Positions 1-6,315 of a stretch of 33,207 bases of DNA are shown piece after piece. How positions within the stretch are numbered: the first letter of the stretch is position 1; each line of letters starts with the position of its first letter. Made by a program: the position numbers and the translations under genes. A model generated the notes under the pieces. It was not told the DNA's origin and searched no databases. It saw only the letters and a list, made by a program, of their open reading frames with translations. The stretch covers positions 1-33,207 of the forward strand of contig NZ_JADYUF010000039.1 of the NCBI RefSeq assembly GCF_021531655.1, read 5' to 3'. This stretch comes from Leyella stercorea (GTDB lineage Bacteria > Bacteroidota > Bacteroidia > Bacteroidales > Bacteroidaceae).

Positions 1-28
1 GGGTGGGACTTTTCCATGCAGAGATAAA

Positions 29-2071
29 TCAGGGGGTGGGGCTGTAAGCTTTATGTAATTCTTCCTGCGAGCTGAACGGCCCTACGCCTTCGTTCACGGG
101 CTGTATCTCATTGGTGCCCCGACCGTCAACGATGCGTCCGTTGGTAGTGTCGCGCAGTCCGTAGTCGACGGTTCGCATGAGGTCGCGCTTCATTTCGTCG
201 TCGTAGACGGGTGTGAGCACCTCGATACGGTTGACTAGATTGCGCGGCATCCAGTCGGCTGAACCAATGAAGTAGCGTGGCTTGTCGTTGTTGCAGAATA
301 TCAGTATGCGTGAATGTTCGAGATAACGGTCGATGATTCCGACGACGCGCATGTTGTCGCTCACACCCTCTATGCCCGGCACGAGCGAGCAGTTGCCGCG
401 TACAAGGGCGTCGATGCGCACTCCGGCACGCGATGCGGCGTACATCTTGTTGACCACGTCGGGGTCGGTTATGTGGTTTATCTTTATCTTGACCCAAGCC
501 GGACGACCCTCCTGTGCGTTCTTTATCTCGTTGTCGAAGAGTCGCAGTATGCGAGATTTCATAGAGTTTGGCGATACGAGCAGTTCGCGGAAGCGCATCG
601 GTGAGAACGGACGGTCGATGAAGTCGAACACCTTGGCCACCTCGCTCACGATGCCCTGGCGGGCAGTCATCATCAGATAGTCGGTATATACGCGTGCGTT
701 GCCCTCGTGGAAGTTGCCTGTGCCCACGCAGGCTATATCGCCCTTGGTGGTGTTGATGTACAGCAGTTTGCTGTGAATCTTGAGTCCTTCGACACCGAAG
801 ATTACGTTGACGCCCTCTTCCTGCATTCGCTTGCTCCACTTGATGTTGCTCTCCTCGTCAAATCGTGCCATCAGTTCGACCACAGCCGTGACCTTCTTGC
901 CGTTGCGGGCGGCACAGATGAGCGCCTTCACCACCTTCGAGTCCTTGGCAAGACGATAGAGTGTGGTCTTTATCTCCTTGACGCTGGGACGCAGGGCAGC
1001 CTCGCGCAGCAGACGGATGTAGGCGTCGAACGAGTTGTAGGGAACGTGTATGAAGCGGTCTTTCTTGCGTATCTGCTCGAAGAGCGACTCCTCGGCGAGG
1101 AATTCGGGCTTCATCACGGGCTGCCACTTCTCGTATTTCAGTTCGTTGTGGCCGCAGTCGGGGAACGACATGAGGTCGCGATGGTTCTGATAGCGTCCGC
1201 CTGCGAGCGAAGTGTCAAGTTCGCGCACGTTAAGACGGTCGAAAACACGCTTCTGCATGTCGCGTGGCATGTCCTTGTCGTATATCACGCGGATTGGTTC
1301 GCCACGCTTTCGCGAGTTGACACCGAGCGCAATCTTCTCCATAGCACCGTAGTCGGCATCGTTGTCCACCTCCATTTCGGCATCCTTGGTGAACTTAAAG
1401 GAGTAGGCTTCGTACACCGACGGCTTGGTGCCGATGAATATCAGCGGCAGACAGAAGCGTATGACGTCGTCGAGATACATGATGTTGTCGTAGCCGTCGC
1501 TCTGCGGCAGGCGTATGAAGCGGCCGTACATGCGGTCGGGAACCTTGATGACAGCATACTTCACCTTACGTTCCGAGTCGGTGTGGGTCTTCTTTACGAC
1601 GAGATATATGCGGTTGTCCTCAAGCGTGTTGAGGTCGTCAATGGCTGAGAGCCAGATGGGATTGGTCGAGCCGTTGAGCTTGTCGTAGTACAGACGCTTG
1701 AGAAATTGCTTCTGCTCGTCGTTGAGCTGGGTCTCCTTGAGCAGTCGGATGTGGTGCTCCTCAAGTTCTGTGAACACGCTCTTTATCACCTTAGTGTATT
1801 CAGACGAATACTCCTCGTTGAGCCGGTTGATGGTCTTGAGCGTGCGCTTGAACTCCTTGCGGCGCTTGTCGGGCAGGCTTTCGCTGTCAGCCAAGCGATT
1901 GAGCGAGGCTACACGCACACGGAAGAACTCATCAAGATTGTTGCTGTAGATACCAAGAAACGAAAGACGCTCGAGCAGGGGCACCTGCTGCTTCTCGGCT
2001 TCTTGCAGAATGCGGTGGTTGAAGTACATCCAACTCACGTCGCGATCTATGTAGGTTGTTTGCTTTTTCAT
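29..2071 (-). CDS. ppk: Polyphosphate kinase 1
   Basis: Ppk1 reversibly transfers the gamma-phosphate of ATP to inorganic polyphosphate in the cytoplasm. The 680-residue length is normal for the family (about 690). The N-terminal signature RDVSWMYFNHR lies at residues 10-20. The two family histidines are present: H433 in LKIHSKLLYI, which corresponds to the autophosphorylated histidine, and H586 in YLEHSRI. The phospholipase-D-like C-terminal half appears complete, including VGTGNFHEGNARVYTD around 449-464. The start is ATG, with no better-placed start downstream. The last residues (SPTP) and the TGA stop are encoded by a fragment of the GC-rich repeat also found at 2090-2247. The gene follows the leucine-rich-repeat gene on the same strand across a 174-bp gap, so read-through from the promoter near 3150 is plausible. 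Proximity to a phosphate porin suggests a shared role in phosphate storage and uptake. Confidence 0.97.
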   Translation of the reverse strand: MKKQTTYIDRDVSWMYFNHRILQEAEKQQVPLLERLSFLGIYSNNLDEFFRVRVASLNRLADSESLPDKRRKEFKRTLKTINRLNEEYSSEYTKVIKSVFTELEEHHIRLLKETQLNDEQKQFLKRLYYDKLNGSTNPIWLSAIDDLNTLEDNRIYLVVKKTHTDSERKVKYAVIKVPDRMYGRFIRLPQSDGYDNIMYLDDVIRFCLPLIFIGTKPSVYEAYSFKFTKDAEMEVDNDADYGAMEKIALGVNSRKRGEPIRVIYDKDMPRDMQKRVFDRLNVRELDTSLAGGRYQNHRDLMSFPDCGHNELKYEKWQPVMKPEFLAEESLFEQIRKKDRFIHVPYNSFDAYIRLLREAALRPSVKEIKTTLYRLAKDSKVVKALICAARNGKKVTAVVELMARFDEESNIKWSKRMQEEGVNVIFGVEGLKIHSKLLYINTTKGDIACVGTGNFHEGNARVYTDYLMMTARQGIVSEVAKVFDFIDRPFSPMRFRELLVSPNSMKSRILRLFDNEIKNAQEGRPAWVKIKINHITDPDVVNKMYAASRAGVRIDALVRGNCSLVPGIEGVSDNMRVVGIIDRYLEHSRILIFCNNDKPRYFIGSADWMPRNLVNRIEVLTPVYDDEMKRDLMRTVDYGLRDTTNGRIVDGRGTNEIQPVNEGVGPFSSQEELHKAYSPTP

Positions 2072-2089
2072 ATTATAATATAAGACTAA

Positions 2090-2129
2090 AAGCCCTACCC
2101 CCGGCCCCTCCCCCGCAGGGAGGGGAGTG
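2090..2129 (+). repeat. GC-rich REP-like palindrome, copy 1
   Basis: The core is the inverted repeat CCCCTCCC (2105-2112) with GGGAGGGG (2118-2125), preceded by a C-rich tail (AGCCCTACCCCCGG). A second copy lies in opposite orientation at 2208-2247. Short GC-rich palindromes like this are common between genes in Bacteroidetes genomes. It could form a hairpin in the mRNA between the leucine-rich-repeat gene and ppk, but it has no following T-run, so a terminator role is not supported. Confidence 0.8.
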
Positions 2130-2207
2130 AAATGTAACGTGGGGATTGAAAATAGGGAATTAAAGTTTTATTATATCTGTTACAAAGTTGTGAGTTGTAA
2201 AGCATAC

Positions 2208-2247
2208 CGCTCCCCTCCCTACGGGGGAGGGGCTGGGGGTGGGGCTT
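2208..2247 (-). repeat. GC-rich REP-like palindrome, copy 2
   Basis: This is an inverted copy of the element at 2090-2129. The core arms are CCCCTCCC (2212-2219) and GGGAGGGG (2225-2232), with the C-rich tail on the minus strand (AAGCCCCACCCCCAG). It abuts and slightly overlaps the TAA stop of the leucine-rich-repeat gene. Together the two copies form a larger inverted pair about 75 bp apart. Partial copies of the tail motif AGCCCCACCCCC occur at both ends of the window (about 31-43 and 33188-33202). Confidence 0.8.
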
Positions 2248-3100
2248 ATTCTTTTCCCAACACCAGCATGTCACTATCTTCGGTGACATGCAGCAGCTTG
2301 CGGAACGCTTTCTGCTCACCGTCGGGCACAATAACCGAAAGCAGATTGTCGCAATCGCTGAATGCCGTGCGTGCCAGACGCTTCGGAGTGCCGAGGAAGG
2401 TAACTTTGCGTAGGCGGTCGCAACTGGCGAAGGCGTAAGGGTCGATTGTCATGACCGAAGCAGGGATAACGATCTCTTCGAGAGCATCGCATTCGCTGAA
2501 GGCATCACGGCCAATGCGGTCGAGTCCGTCGGGCAGTTGCACCTTCTTCAACTTGCTGCGGCGCGTGAAGGCAAGGCTGCCTATGGTGGTGACGGTCTTC
2601 GGAACGATAATCATCGAAGCATCGGTCATGCACGAGATGAGACGGGTGCGGTCGGCATTATAAAGTATCTTGGCATCGACGGCAAATGCTGCCGACTGGC
2701 AGTTGACCACCTTGCTGTCAAGACCTACAAAAGGATTCTTGCCCATTTCTTCTACAGATGAAGGCAGACATACCGATTCGAGCGACAGACAACGGGCGAA
2801 AGCCTCGTCGCCAATGCGTGTCACTGTGGCTGGCATGGCTACGCTGCGCAGATAGGCACAACCCCAAAAGGCGTTGTCGCATATCTCCTGGGTGTCGTCC
2901 TTGACGGCATAGGCTCCCTCAATGGTCTTCTTGGCAGCTACCAGACGGCGGCCACTCTTAGAGTAGAACACTCCCCATCCGTCGTCGCGCGCACCGTCCA
3001 GTTTCTTCAATGCAAGTTTTATGACCTGATTTTCAACTACATCATTACCATCAAGCCGCTTCTTAAGCGCACCCAATAATTCCTTCTTCTTCTCTTTCAT
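2246..3100 (-). CDS. BspA-like leucine-rich-repeat protein, apparently cytoplasmic
   Basis: The protein has 284 residues. From about residue 72 to the end it is built of LRR_5/BspA-type repeats of about 23 residues. Examples are ICDNAFWGCAYLRSVAMPA (72-90), IGDEAFARCLSLESVCLPSS (96-115), IGSLAFTRRSKLKKVQLPDG and IDPYAFASCDRLRKVTFLG. The first 35 residues are lysine-rich and helical (MKEKKKELLGALKKRLDG). No signal peptide or sorting domain is visible, unlike the secreted members of this family. Its ligand is unknown. The gene has its own promoter at 3144-3173, with PHO-box-like repeats overlapping the -33 element. It reads towards ppk, which may be co-transcribed. Confidence 0.85.
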   Translation of the reverse strand: MKEKKKELLGALKKRLDGNDVVENQVIKLALKKLDGARDDGWGVFYSKSGRRLVAAKKTIEGAYAVKDDTQEICDNAFWGCAYLRSVAMPATVTRIGDEAFARCLSLESVCLPSSVEEMGKNPFVGLDSKVVNCQSAAFAVDAKILYNADRTRLISCMTDASMIIVPKTVTTIGSLAFTRRSKLKKVQLPDGLDRIGRDAFSECDALEEIVIPASVMTIDPYAFASCDRLRKVTFLGTPKRLARTAFSDCDNLLSVIVPDGEQKAFRKLLHVTEDSDMLVLGKE

Positions 3101-3143
3101 TATATATAAATGTTAGCGTACTGCTATAAATGTTATCGTGCTG

Positions 3144-3173
3144 CAAAATTAGTGGATATAAATATAAAAACAA
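3144..3173 (-). promoter_or_regulatory. Bacteroidetes-type promoter of the LRR gene
   Basis: On the minus strand a TTG (3173-3171) is followed after 19 nt by TAATTTTG (3151-3144). This matches the Bacteroidetes -33/-7 pattern. The predicted start of transcription is near 3137, giving a leader of about 37 nt before the ATG at 3100. Confidence 0.7.
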
Positions 3174-3211
3174 TGACGCGCAGATTACGATAGTATTACA
3201 ATAGTGTTACA
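3168..3211 (-). promoter_or_regulatory. Tandem 11-bp direct repeats, candidate PHO boxes (minus-strand promoter)
   Basis: Read on the minus strand, four consecutive 11-bp units begin with TGTAACA (3211-3205), TGTAATA (3200-3194), CGTAATC (3189-3183) and CGTCATT (3178-3172). Seven semi-conserved bases followed by four variable ones, repeating every 11 bp, is the architecture of PhoB-family PHO boxes. The last unit contains the -33 TTG of the LRR promoter, as expected for a class of activator that replaces -35 contacts. The assignment to a PhoB-like regulator is an inference. Confidence 0.5.
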
Positions 3212-3248
3212 CAAGTTTCAGTCATTTTGTCTGGCCCTTATTTCTGCC

Positions 3249-3281
3249 TGTAACACAATCGTAACACATTCGACACGCCTC
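3249..3281 (+). promoter_or_regulatory. Tandem 11-bp direct repeats, candidate PHO boxes (porin promoter)
   Basis: On the plus strand 11-bp units begin with TGTAACA (3249-3255), CGTAACA (3260-3266) and a weaker CGACACG (3271-3277). The third unit covers the expected -33 position of the porin promoter, whose -7 box is at 3298-3305. The core sequence matches that of the minus-strand units at 3168-3211, so the region has two outward-facing sets. The plus-strand promoter lacks a good -33 TTG, which fits activator dependence. Confidence 0.5.
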
Positions 3282-3297
3282 GAAAACAAGCTATATG

Positions 3298-3305
3298 TAA
3301 TTTTG
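3298..3305 (+). promoter_or_regulatory. -7 promoter box of the porin gene
   Basis: TAATTTTG matches the Bacteroidetes -7 consensus TAnnTTTG. It lies 28 bp before the ATG at 3334. No -33 TTG is present at the normal distance. Confidence 0.55.
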
Positions 3306-3333
3306 CCGACGTAAAAACAATACATAGCATAAG

Positions 3334-4386
3334 ATGAAAACAGCAATTACATCGGCTCTGCTGTGCCTTGCCGCAGCTACAGCCTCAGCACAACAGACGA
3401 CAACTACCGAAAAGAGCGAAACCGAAAAGGCTACGCCTGTAAATATACATGGTACGATACGCTCCAAATACGAATACCAGACCAGCGAGGGCGAAGGACG
3501 TTTTGAGGTGCGCAATGCCCGTATCAGCGTCGACGGCAGCCTGTCGCCTGTCATATCTTATAAGGCTGAGATTGACCTTTGCGACGAAGGCAAGATAAAG
3601 ATGCTCGATGCTTACACCCGACTGAAGCCTGTGCAAGGATTGCAGTTCACCATCGGACAGATGCGTGTGCCGTTCACCATCGACGCCCACCGCTCGCCGC
3701 ATCAACAATACTTCGCCAACCGCTCGTTCATTGCCAAACAAGTGGGCAATGTGCGCGACGTGGGTGCAGCACTGGGTTATTCGTTCAATGCCGGAATACC
3801 CATTATACTGGAAGCTGGAATGTTCAACGGCTCGGGACTTACCAATCAGAAAGACTTCTGGACCAAAAGCGTCAACTTCTCTGCCAAGGCGCAGATGTTC
3901 CTGCCGGGCGGATTCAATCTGACGCTGAGCACACAGAAGATAAAGCCTGACCACGTCAATGTTATGATGTACGATGCGGGCGCTTACTGGCACGCAAAGG
4001 GTTGGCACGTAGAGGCGGAGTATCTGTACAAGCACTACGCTCACGATGCCTTCAAGCCAGTTCATGCCTTCGACTCGTTCGTAAGCTACGACATCCCCAC
4101 GGGCAAGGGTCTCGTACGCTATGTCACTCCGCTGCTGCGCTACGACTACATGAGCGACCACAGCGACGGGACACGCTATCTCAACGGCAAGGCGGACAAG
4201 GACGGAACGCTCATCGTCAACGATTCGCAACGCTCACGACTCACAGGCGGCGTTACGCTGAGCCTCAAGAAGCCATTCGTGAGCGACATCCGATTCAACT
4301 ATGAGAAATATTTCTACAAGAACGGTGGCTTACCGCACACATCAGAGAAGGATAAGTTTGTTGTTGAAGTAATGACGAGATTCTAA
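3334..4386 (+). CDS. Phosphate-selective porin O/P family outer-membrane protein
   Basis: The protein has 350 residues with a clear signal peptide (MKTAITSALLCLAAATASAQ, cleaved after SA-Q). The mature part resembles the OprO/OprP porin family. It has an N-terminal strand region IHGTIRSKYEYQTSEGEGRF and the recognisable block FTIGQMRVPFTIDAHRSPHQ, with alternating aromatic/polar strands ending in a C-terminal phenylalanine (VVEVMTRF), typical of a beta-barrel assembled by Bam. Family members form anion or phosphate channels, but many Bacteroidetes members have unknown specificity. The gene is divergent from the LRR-ppk pair behind candidate PHO boxes, which favours phosphate or polyphosphate uptake. 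Its 3' end overlaps its own terminator. Confidence 0.88.
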   Translation: MKTAITSALLCLAAATASAQQTTTTEKSETEKATPVNIHGTIRSKYEYQTSEGEGRFEVRNARISVDGSLSPVISYKAEIDLCDEGKIKMLDAYTRLKPVQGLQFTIGQMRVPFTIDAHRSPHQQYFANRSFIAKQVGNVRDVGAALGYSFNAGIPIILEAGMFNGSGLTNQKDFWTKSVNFSAKAQMFLPGGFNLTLSTQKIKPDHVNVMMYDAGAYWHAKGWHVEAEYLYKHYAHDAFKPVHAFDSFVSYDIPTGKGLVRYVTPLLRYDYMSDHSDGTRYLNGKADKDGTLIVNDSQRSRLTGGVTLSLKKPFVSDIRFNYEKYFYKNGGLPHTSEKDKFVVEVMTRF

Positions 4387-4403
4387 TATCTCGTCATTTT
4401 TTT
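4371..4403 (+). terminator. Intrinsic terminator overlapping the porin stop codon
   Basis: A perfect 11-bp stem has arms AATGACGAGAT (4371-4381) and ATCTCGTCATT (4388-4398), a 6-nt loop and then a T-run to 4403. The left arm encodes the last porin codons and the loop contains most of the TAA stop. Confidence 0.88.
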
Positions 4404-4441
4404 GTGCTATATCGGGATATGTTTGCACTCAATGCGCACAT

Positions 4442-4481
4442 AAAAAGAAAAGAGGCTACGGCACATTTGCCATAGCCTCTT
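4442..4481 (-). terminator. Intrinsic terminator of the C1 peptidase gene
   Basis: The 14-bp stem is AAGAGGCTACGGCA (4450-4463) with TGCCATAGCCTCTT (4468-4481). It has one mismatch and a 4-nt loop. On the minus strand it is followed by TTTCTTTTT (4450-4442). It ends transcription converging from the right. Confidence 0.85.
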
Positions 4482-4506
4482 ATATATATTAATAAGGTAC
4501 AGAATA

Positions 4507-5919
4507 TTACATGTCATCGCTGAAGAGCGGATCCTCAGGCGTAACCATCAACGGCTTCTGCTCAAACTCCTTGAGCAATGTCTCAGGCACGTACTTCTTG
4601 TCTACTACAAGACGGAACATGTACTCGTTAAACCAGCGGTTGGTCATGATGATACAACCCTGGTGGCCGTTGGTTGCGCCCCAGCTGTTCTCCACCTTCC
4701 ACTTGATTGGGTTGCCATCGTTGTCGAGATCGACAGCGGTGAGGGTCATGGCGTGGGTAGAACCCGAATCGAATGTGGCGATGCGGTCGGCCTTGTTCAT
4801 AGGGAATGTGGTAGAGAAGAGCGACGCATAGTCGTAGTTCTCGGTGTCGGAGAATCCGCGCTCACGGTCAAACTGCTTGCCTACGTCGTAAGATGAATAC
4901 ATCTTCTTGCCGTCTTTGAGCGAAGCGATTGCCAACTTGGCAATTTCGTCCATCGGAAGGTTGAGATACTTCCAGTTGGTTCCGTCATAAACGTGGCGGT
5001 CGTATTCCACTTCGTATGTCTTGTGATAAGGACGGCGCGGGTCGTTCATCACCATAATGAATGTGCCCTTTATGGGATTGCCTACCACTTCGTCGTAGAA
5101 CGACTTGGGAGTGAAGCGGCGCGGCGCGCCTACAGCACGTCCGTTCTTGTCGCGGAACTGGTATGTGAATTCCTTAACAGGTTCGCCCAATGCGATGGAA
5201 AGCATGCGATAGATGGTCGAGAGCATCTCGGTTTTGCGCTCGGCAATGGCCTGCTGCTTCTTGCCGGCGGATGCCATACGATACAGTTCGAGGCCATACT
5301 CGCGCAGCTTTGAAGAAAGCAGCGAGCGCAATTTCGATGTATTCTCGGCTGTATATGTCTCAGGCTGTGCCGACATAGGGACGAGTCCGTACTTCGGAGC
5401 GAGGTCGGCTACACCGCAGAATGTACCTCCGTCGTTGAGCGGACTTCTGAAGAAGAACTGCAGACGTGGGTCGTCGATGGGCTTCTTGGCATTGTCGAGC
5501 ACTCCCTGAAGCATCAGGTTGGCCTTCTCAAGCTGGTCGTAGAAGAAGAGATAGTCGTGCGAGAAGTCTACACGCAACGAATCGGCATGACGGCGAGCGA
5601 AGTCGGCACGCAGCACATTGAAGCTTGAGAACATCCAGCAGCGGCCCGAACTCTTCTGATTGTGTATCGACTGCTTGGGAGTTTCGACGCTGAAGTGCGA
5701 GTCGAACAATCCTTTATTGGCGAAGTTCTTTGCCAAGTCGTCAATCTTATTTGCTGCCAAAGCGTTGAAAAGGGCCTTGTTGACAGGCGCAGATTCCTGA
5801 GCTTTAACGATTTTCTGCAATGTCTGCGACGAGATGCCGCCCTGCTTGTTCAGTGTCTGGGCGCCAGCCATTGGGGCAAGCGCAAGGCATAAGCCTAACA
5901 ATAATGTCGATTTGTTCAT
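4507..5919 (-). CDS. Exported C1-family cysteine aminopeptidase (PepC/bleomycin hydrolase type)
   Basis: The protein has 470 residues with an N-terminal signal peptide (MNKSTLLLGLCLALAPMAGA, cleaved near QTL), so it acts in the periplasm or outside. The catalytic triad of peptidase family C1B is visible: C94 in SSGRCWMFSSFN, H389 in GSTHAMTL and N411 in VENSWG. The oxyanion glutamine is Q88 in HNQKSSGRC. The body FRSPLNDGGTFCGVADLAPKYGLVP is typical of bleomycin hydrolases. Family members trim N-terminal amino acids from peptides, and exported versions are frequent in Bacteroidales. The gene lies 45 bp after the small gene at 5965-6198 and is probably co-transcribed with it. Confidence 0.92.
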   Translation of the reverse strand: MNKSTLLLGLCLALAPMAGAQTLNKQGGISSQTLQKIVKAQESAPVNKALFNALAANKIDDLAKNFANKGLFDSHFSVETPKQSIHNQKSSGRCWMFSSFNVLRADFARRHADSLRVDFSHDYLFFYDQLEKANLMLQGVLDNAKKPIDDPRLQFFFRSPLNDGGTFCGVADLAPKYGLVPMSAQPETYTAENTSKLRSLLSSKLREYGLELYRMASAGKKQQAIAERKTEMLSTIYRMLSIALGEPVKEFTYQFRDKNGRAVGAPRRFTPKSFYDEVVGNPIKGTFIMVMNDPRRPYHKTYEVEYDRHVYDGTNWKYLNLPMDEIAKLAIASLKDGKKMYSSYDVGKQFDRERGFSDTENYDYASLFSTTFPMNKADRIATFDSGSTHAMTLTAVDLDNDGNPIKWKVENSWGATNGHQGCIIMTNRWFNEYMFRLVVDKKYVPETLLKEFEQKPLMVTPEDPLFSDDM

Positions 5920-5964
5920 AAATAATTATTTAAGATAGTTTTTGGCATAGCAATACAGTGTGTA

Positions 5965-6198
5965 CTAATCTTCATAATTCTCCTGTCCATCGGTCTTTCC
6001 GTGAAGAGCTTCCTTAAACGAATCCCAGTCCTGAAAACCTACGAGCAGCGAAATACGGTCGAGAGTTTCACGCGAGGGCTTCTCCTTTCCGGTGATGTAC
6101 AGACGCAACTTGTCGAGGGCGCGCACCTTCTGAGGAATGCGCTCTAACTCATGCTCGACGGTGTCAAACAGTTTCTTCAGTGCGTAATTAATGCTCAT
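5965..6198 (-). CDS. Small conserved-looking protein of unknown function
   Basis: The predicted protein has 77 residues, no signal peptide and no membrane segment. It is predicted to be mostly helical and highly charged. The segment PSRETLDRISLLVGFQDWDSF (41-61, abridged reading) resembles a small helix-turn-helix-like domain, with a helix, a glycine turn and a second helix holding a tryptophan, but I do not recognise the family. It has a -7 box upstream (6226-6233) and is the first gene of a probable two-gene unit with the C1 peptidase. A regulatory or scaffold role is possible but unsupported. Confidence 0.65.
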   Translation of the reverse strand: MSINYALKKLFDTVEHELERIPQKVRALDKLRLYITGKEKPSRETLDRISLLVGFQDWDSFKEALHGKTDGQENYED

Positions 6199-6225
6199 AA
6201 CATCCTAACATGTAATATTTTGACG

Positions 6226-6233
6226 CAAATGTA
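6226..6233 (-). promoter_or_regulatory. -7 promoter box of the small gene/C1 peptidase unit
   Basis: On the minus strand TACATTTG matches TAnnTTTG, 28 bp before the ATG at 6198. The expected -33 TTG is absent. The box lies inside the first copy of a 21-bp tandem repeat. Confidence 0.5.
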
Positions 6234-6268
6234 CTGCTTTTTAATGGAAATGTACCGCTTTTTAGTGG
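6227..6268. repeat. Two tandem 21-bp repeats in a divergent promoter
   Basis: The units at 6227-6247 and 6248-6268 share AAATGTAC-GCTTTTTA-TGG, with only two differences (T/C and A/G). They are immediately adjacent, giving a 21-bp (two helical turn) period. They sit between the minus-strand -7 box and the plus-strand -7 box at 6277, so they may be a regulator-binding site or a local duplication. Confidence 0.75.
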
Positions 6269-6276
6269 AAAAATCG

Positions 6277-6284
6277 TAATTTTG
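6277..6284 (+). promoter_or_regulatory. -7 promoter box of the AICAR transformylase gene
   Basis: TAATTTTG, followed by CATCC, matches the Bacteroidetes -7 box. It lies 31 bp upstream of the ATG at 6316. Confidence 0.6.
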
Positions 6285-6315
6285 CATCCATATTTTTCAT
6301 TCTTATATTCACTGT

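Noticed and set aside
707..1648. A 313-residue open frame antisense to ppk
   Set aside because: Ppk has all family motifs over the same stretch; the antisense frame shows only codon-mirroring composition.
2178..2184. A PHO-box half site (TGTAACA on the minus strand) upstream of ppk
   Set aside because: It has no 11-bp-spaced partner comparable with the sets at 3168-3281, so a single 7-mer match is not enough.
2095..2438. Open frames on both strands over the GC-rich repeats
   Set aside because: They translate the REP-like palindromes (Pro/Gly/Arg-rich strings) and the antisense of the LRR gene.
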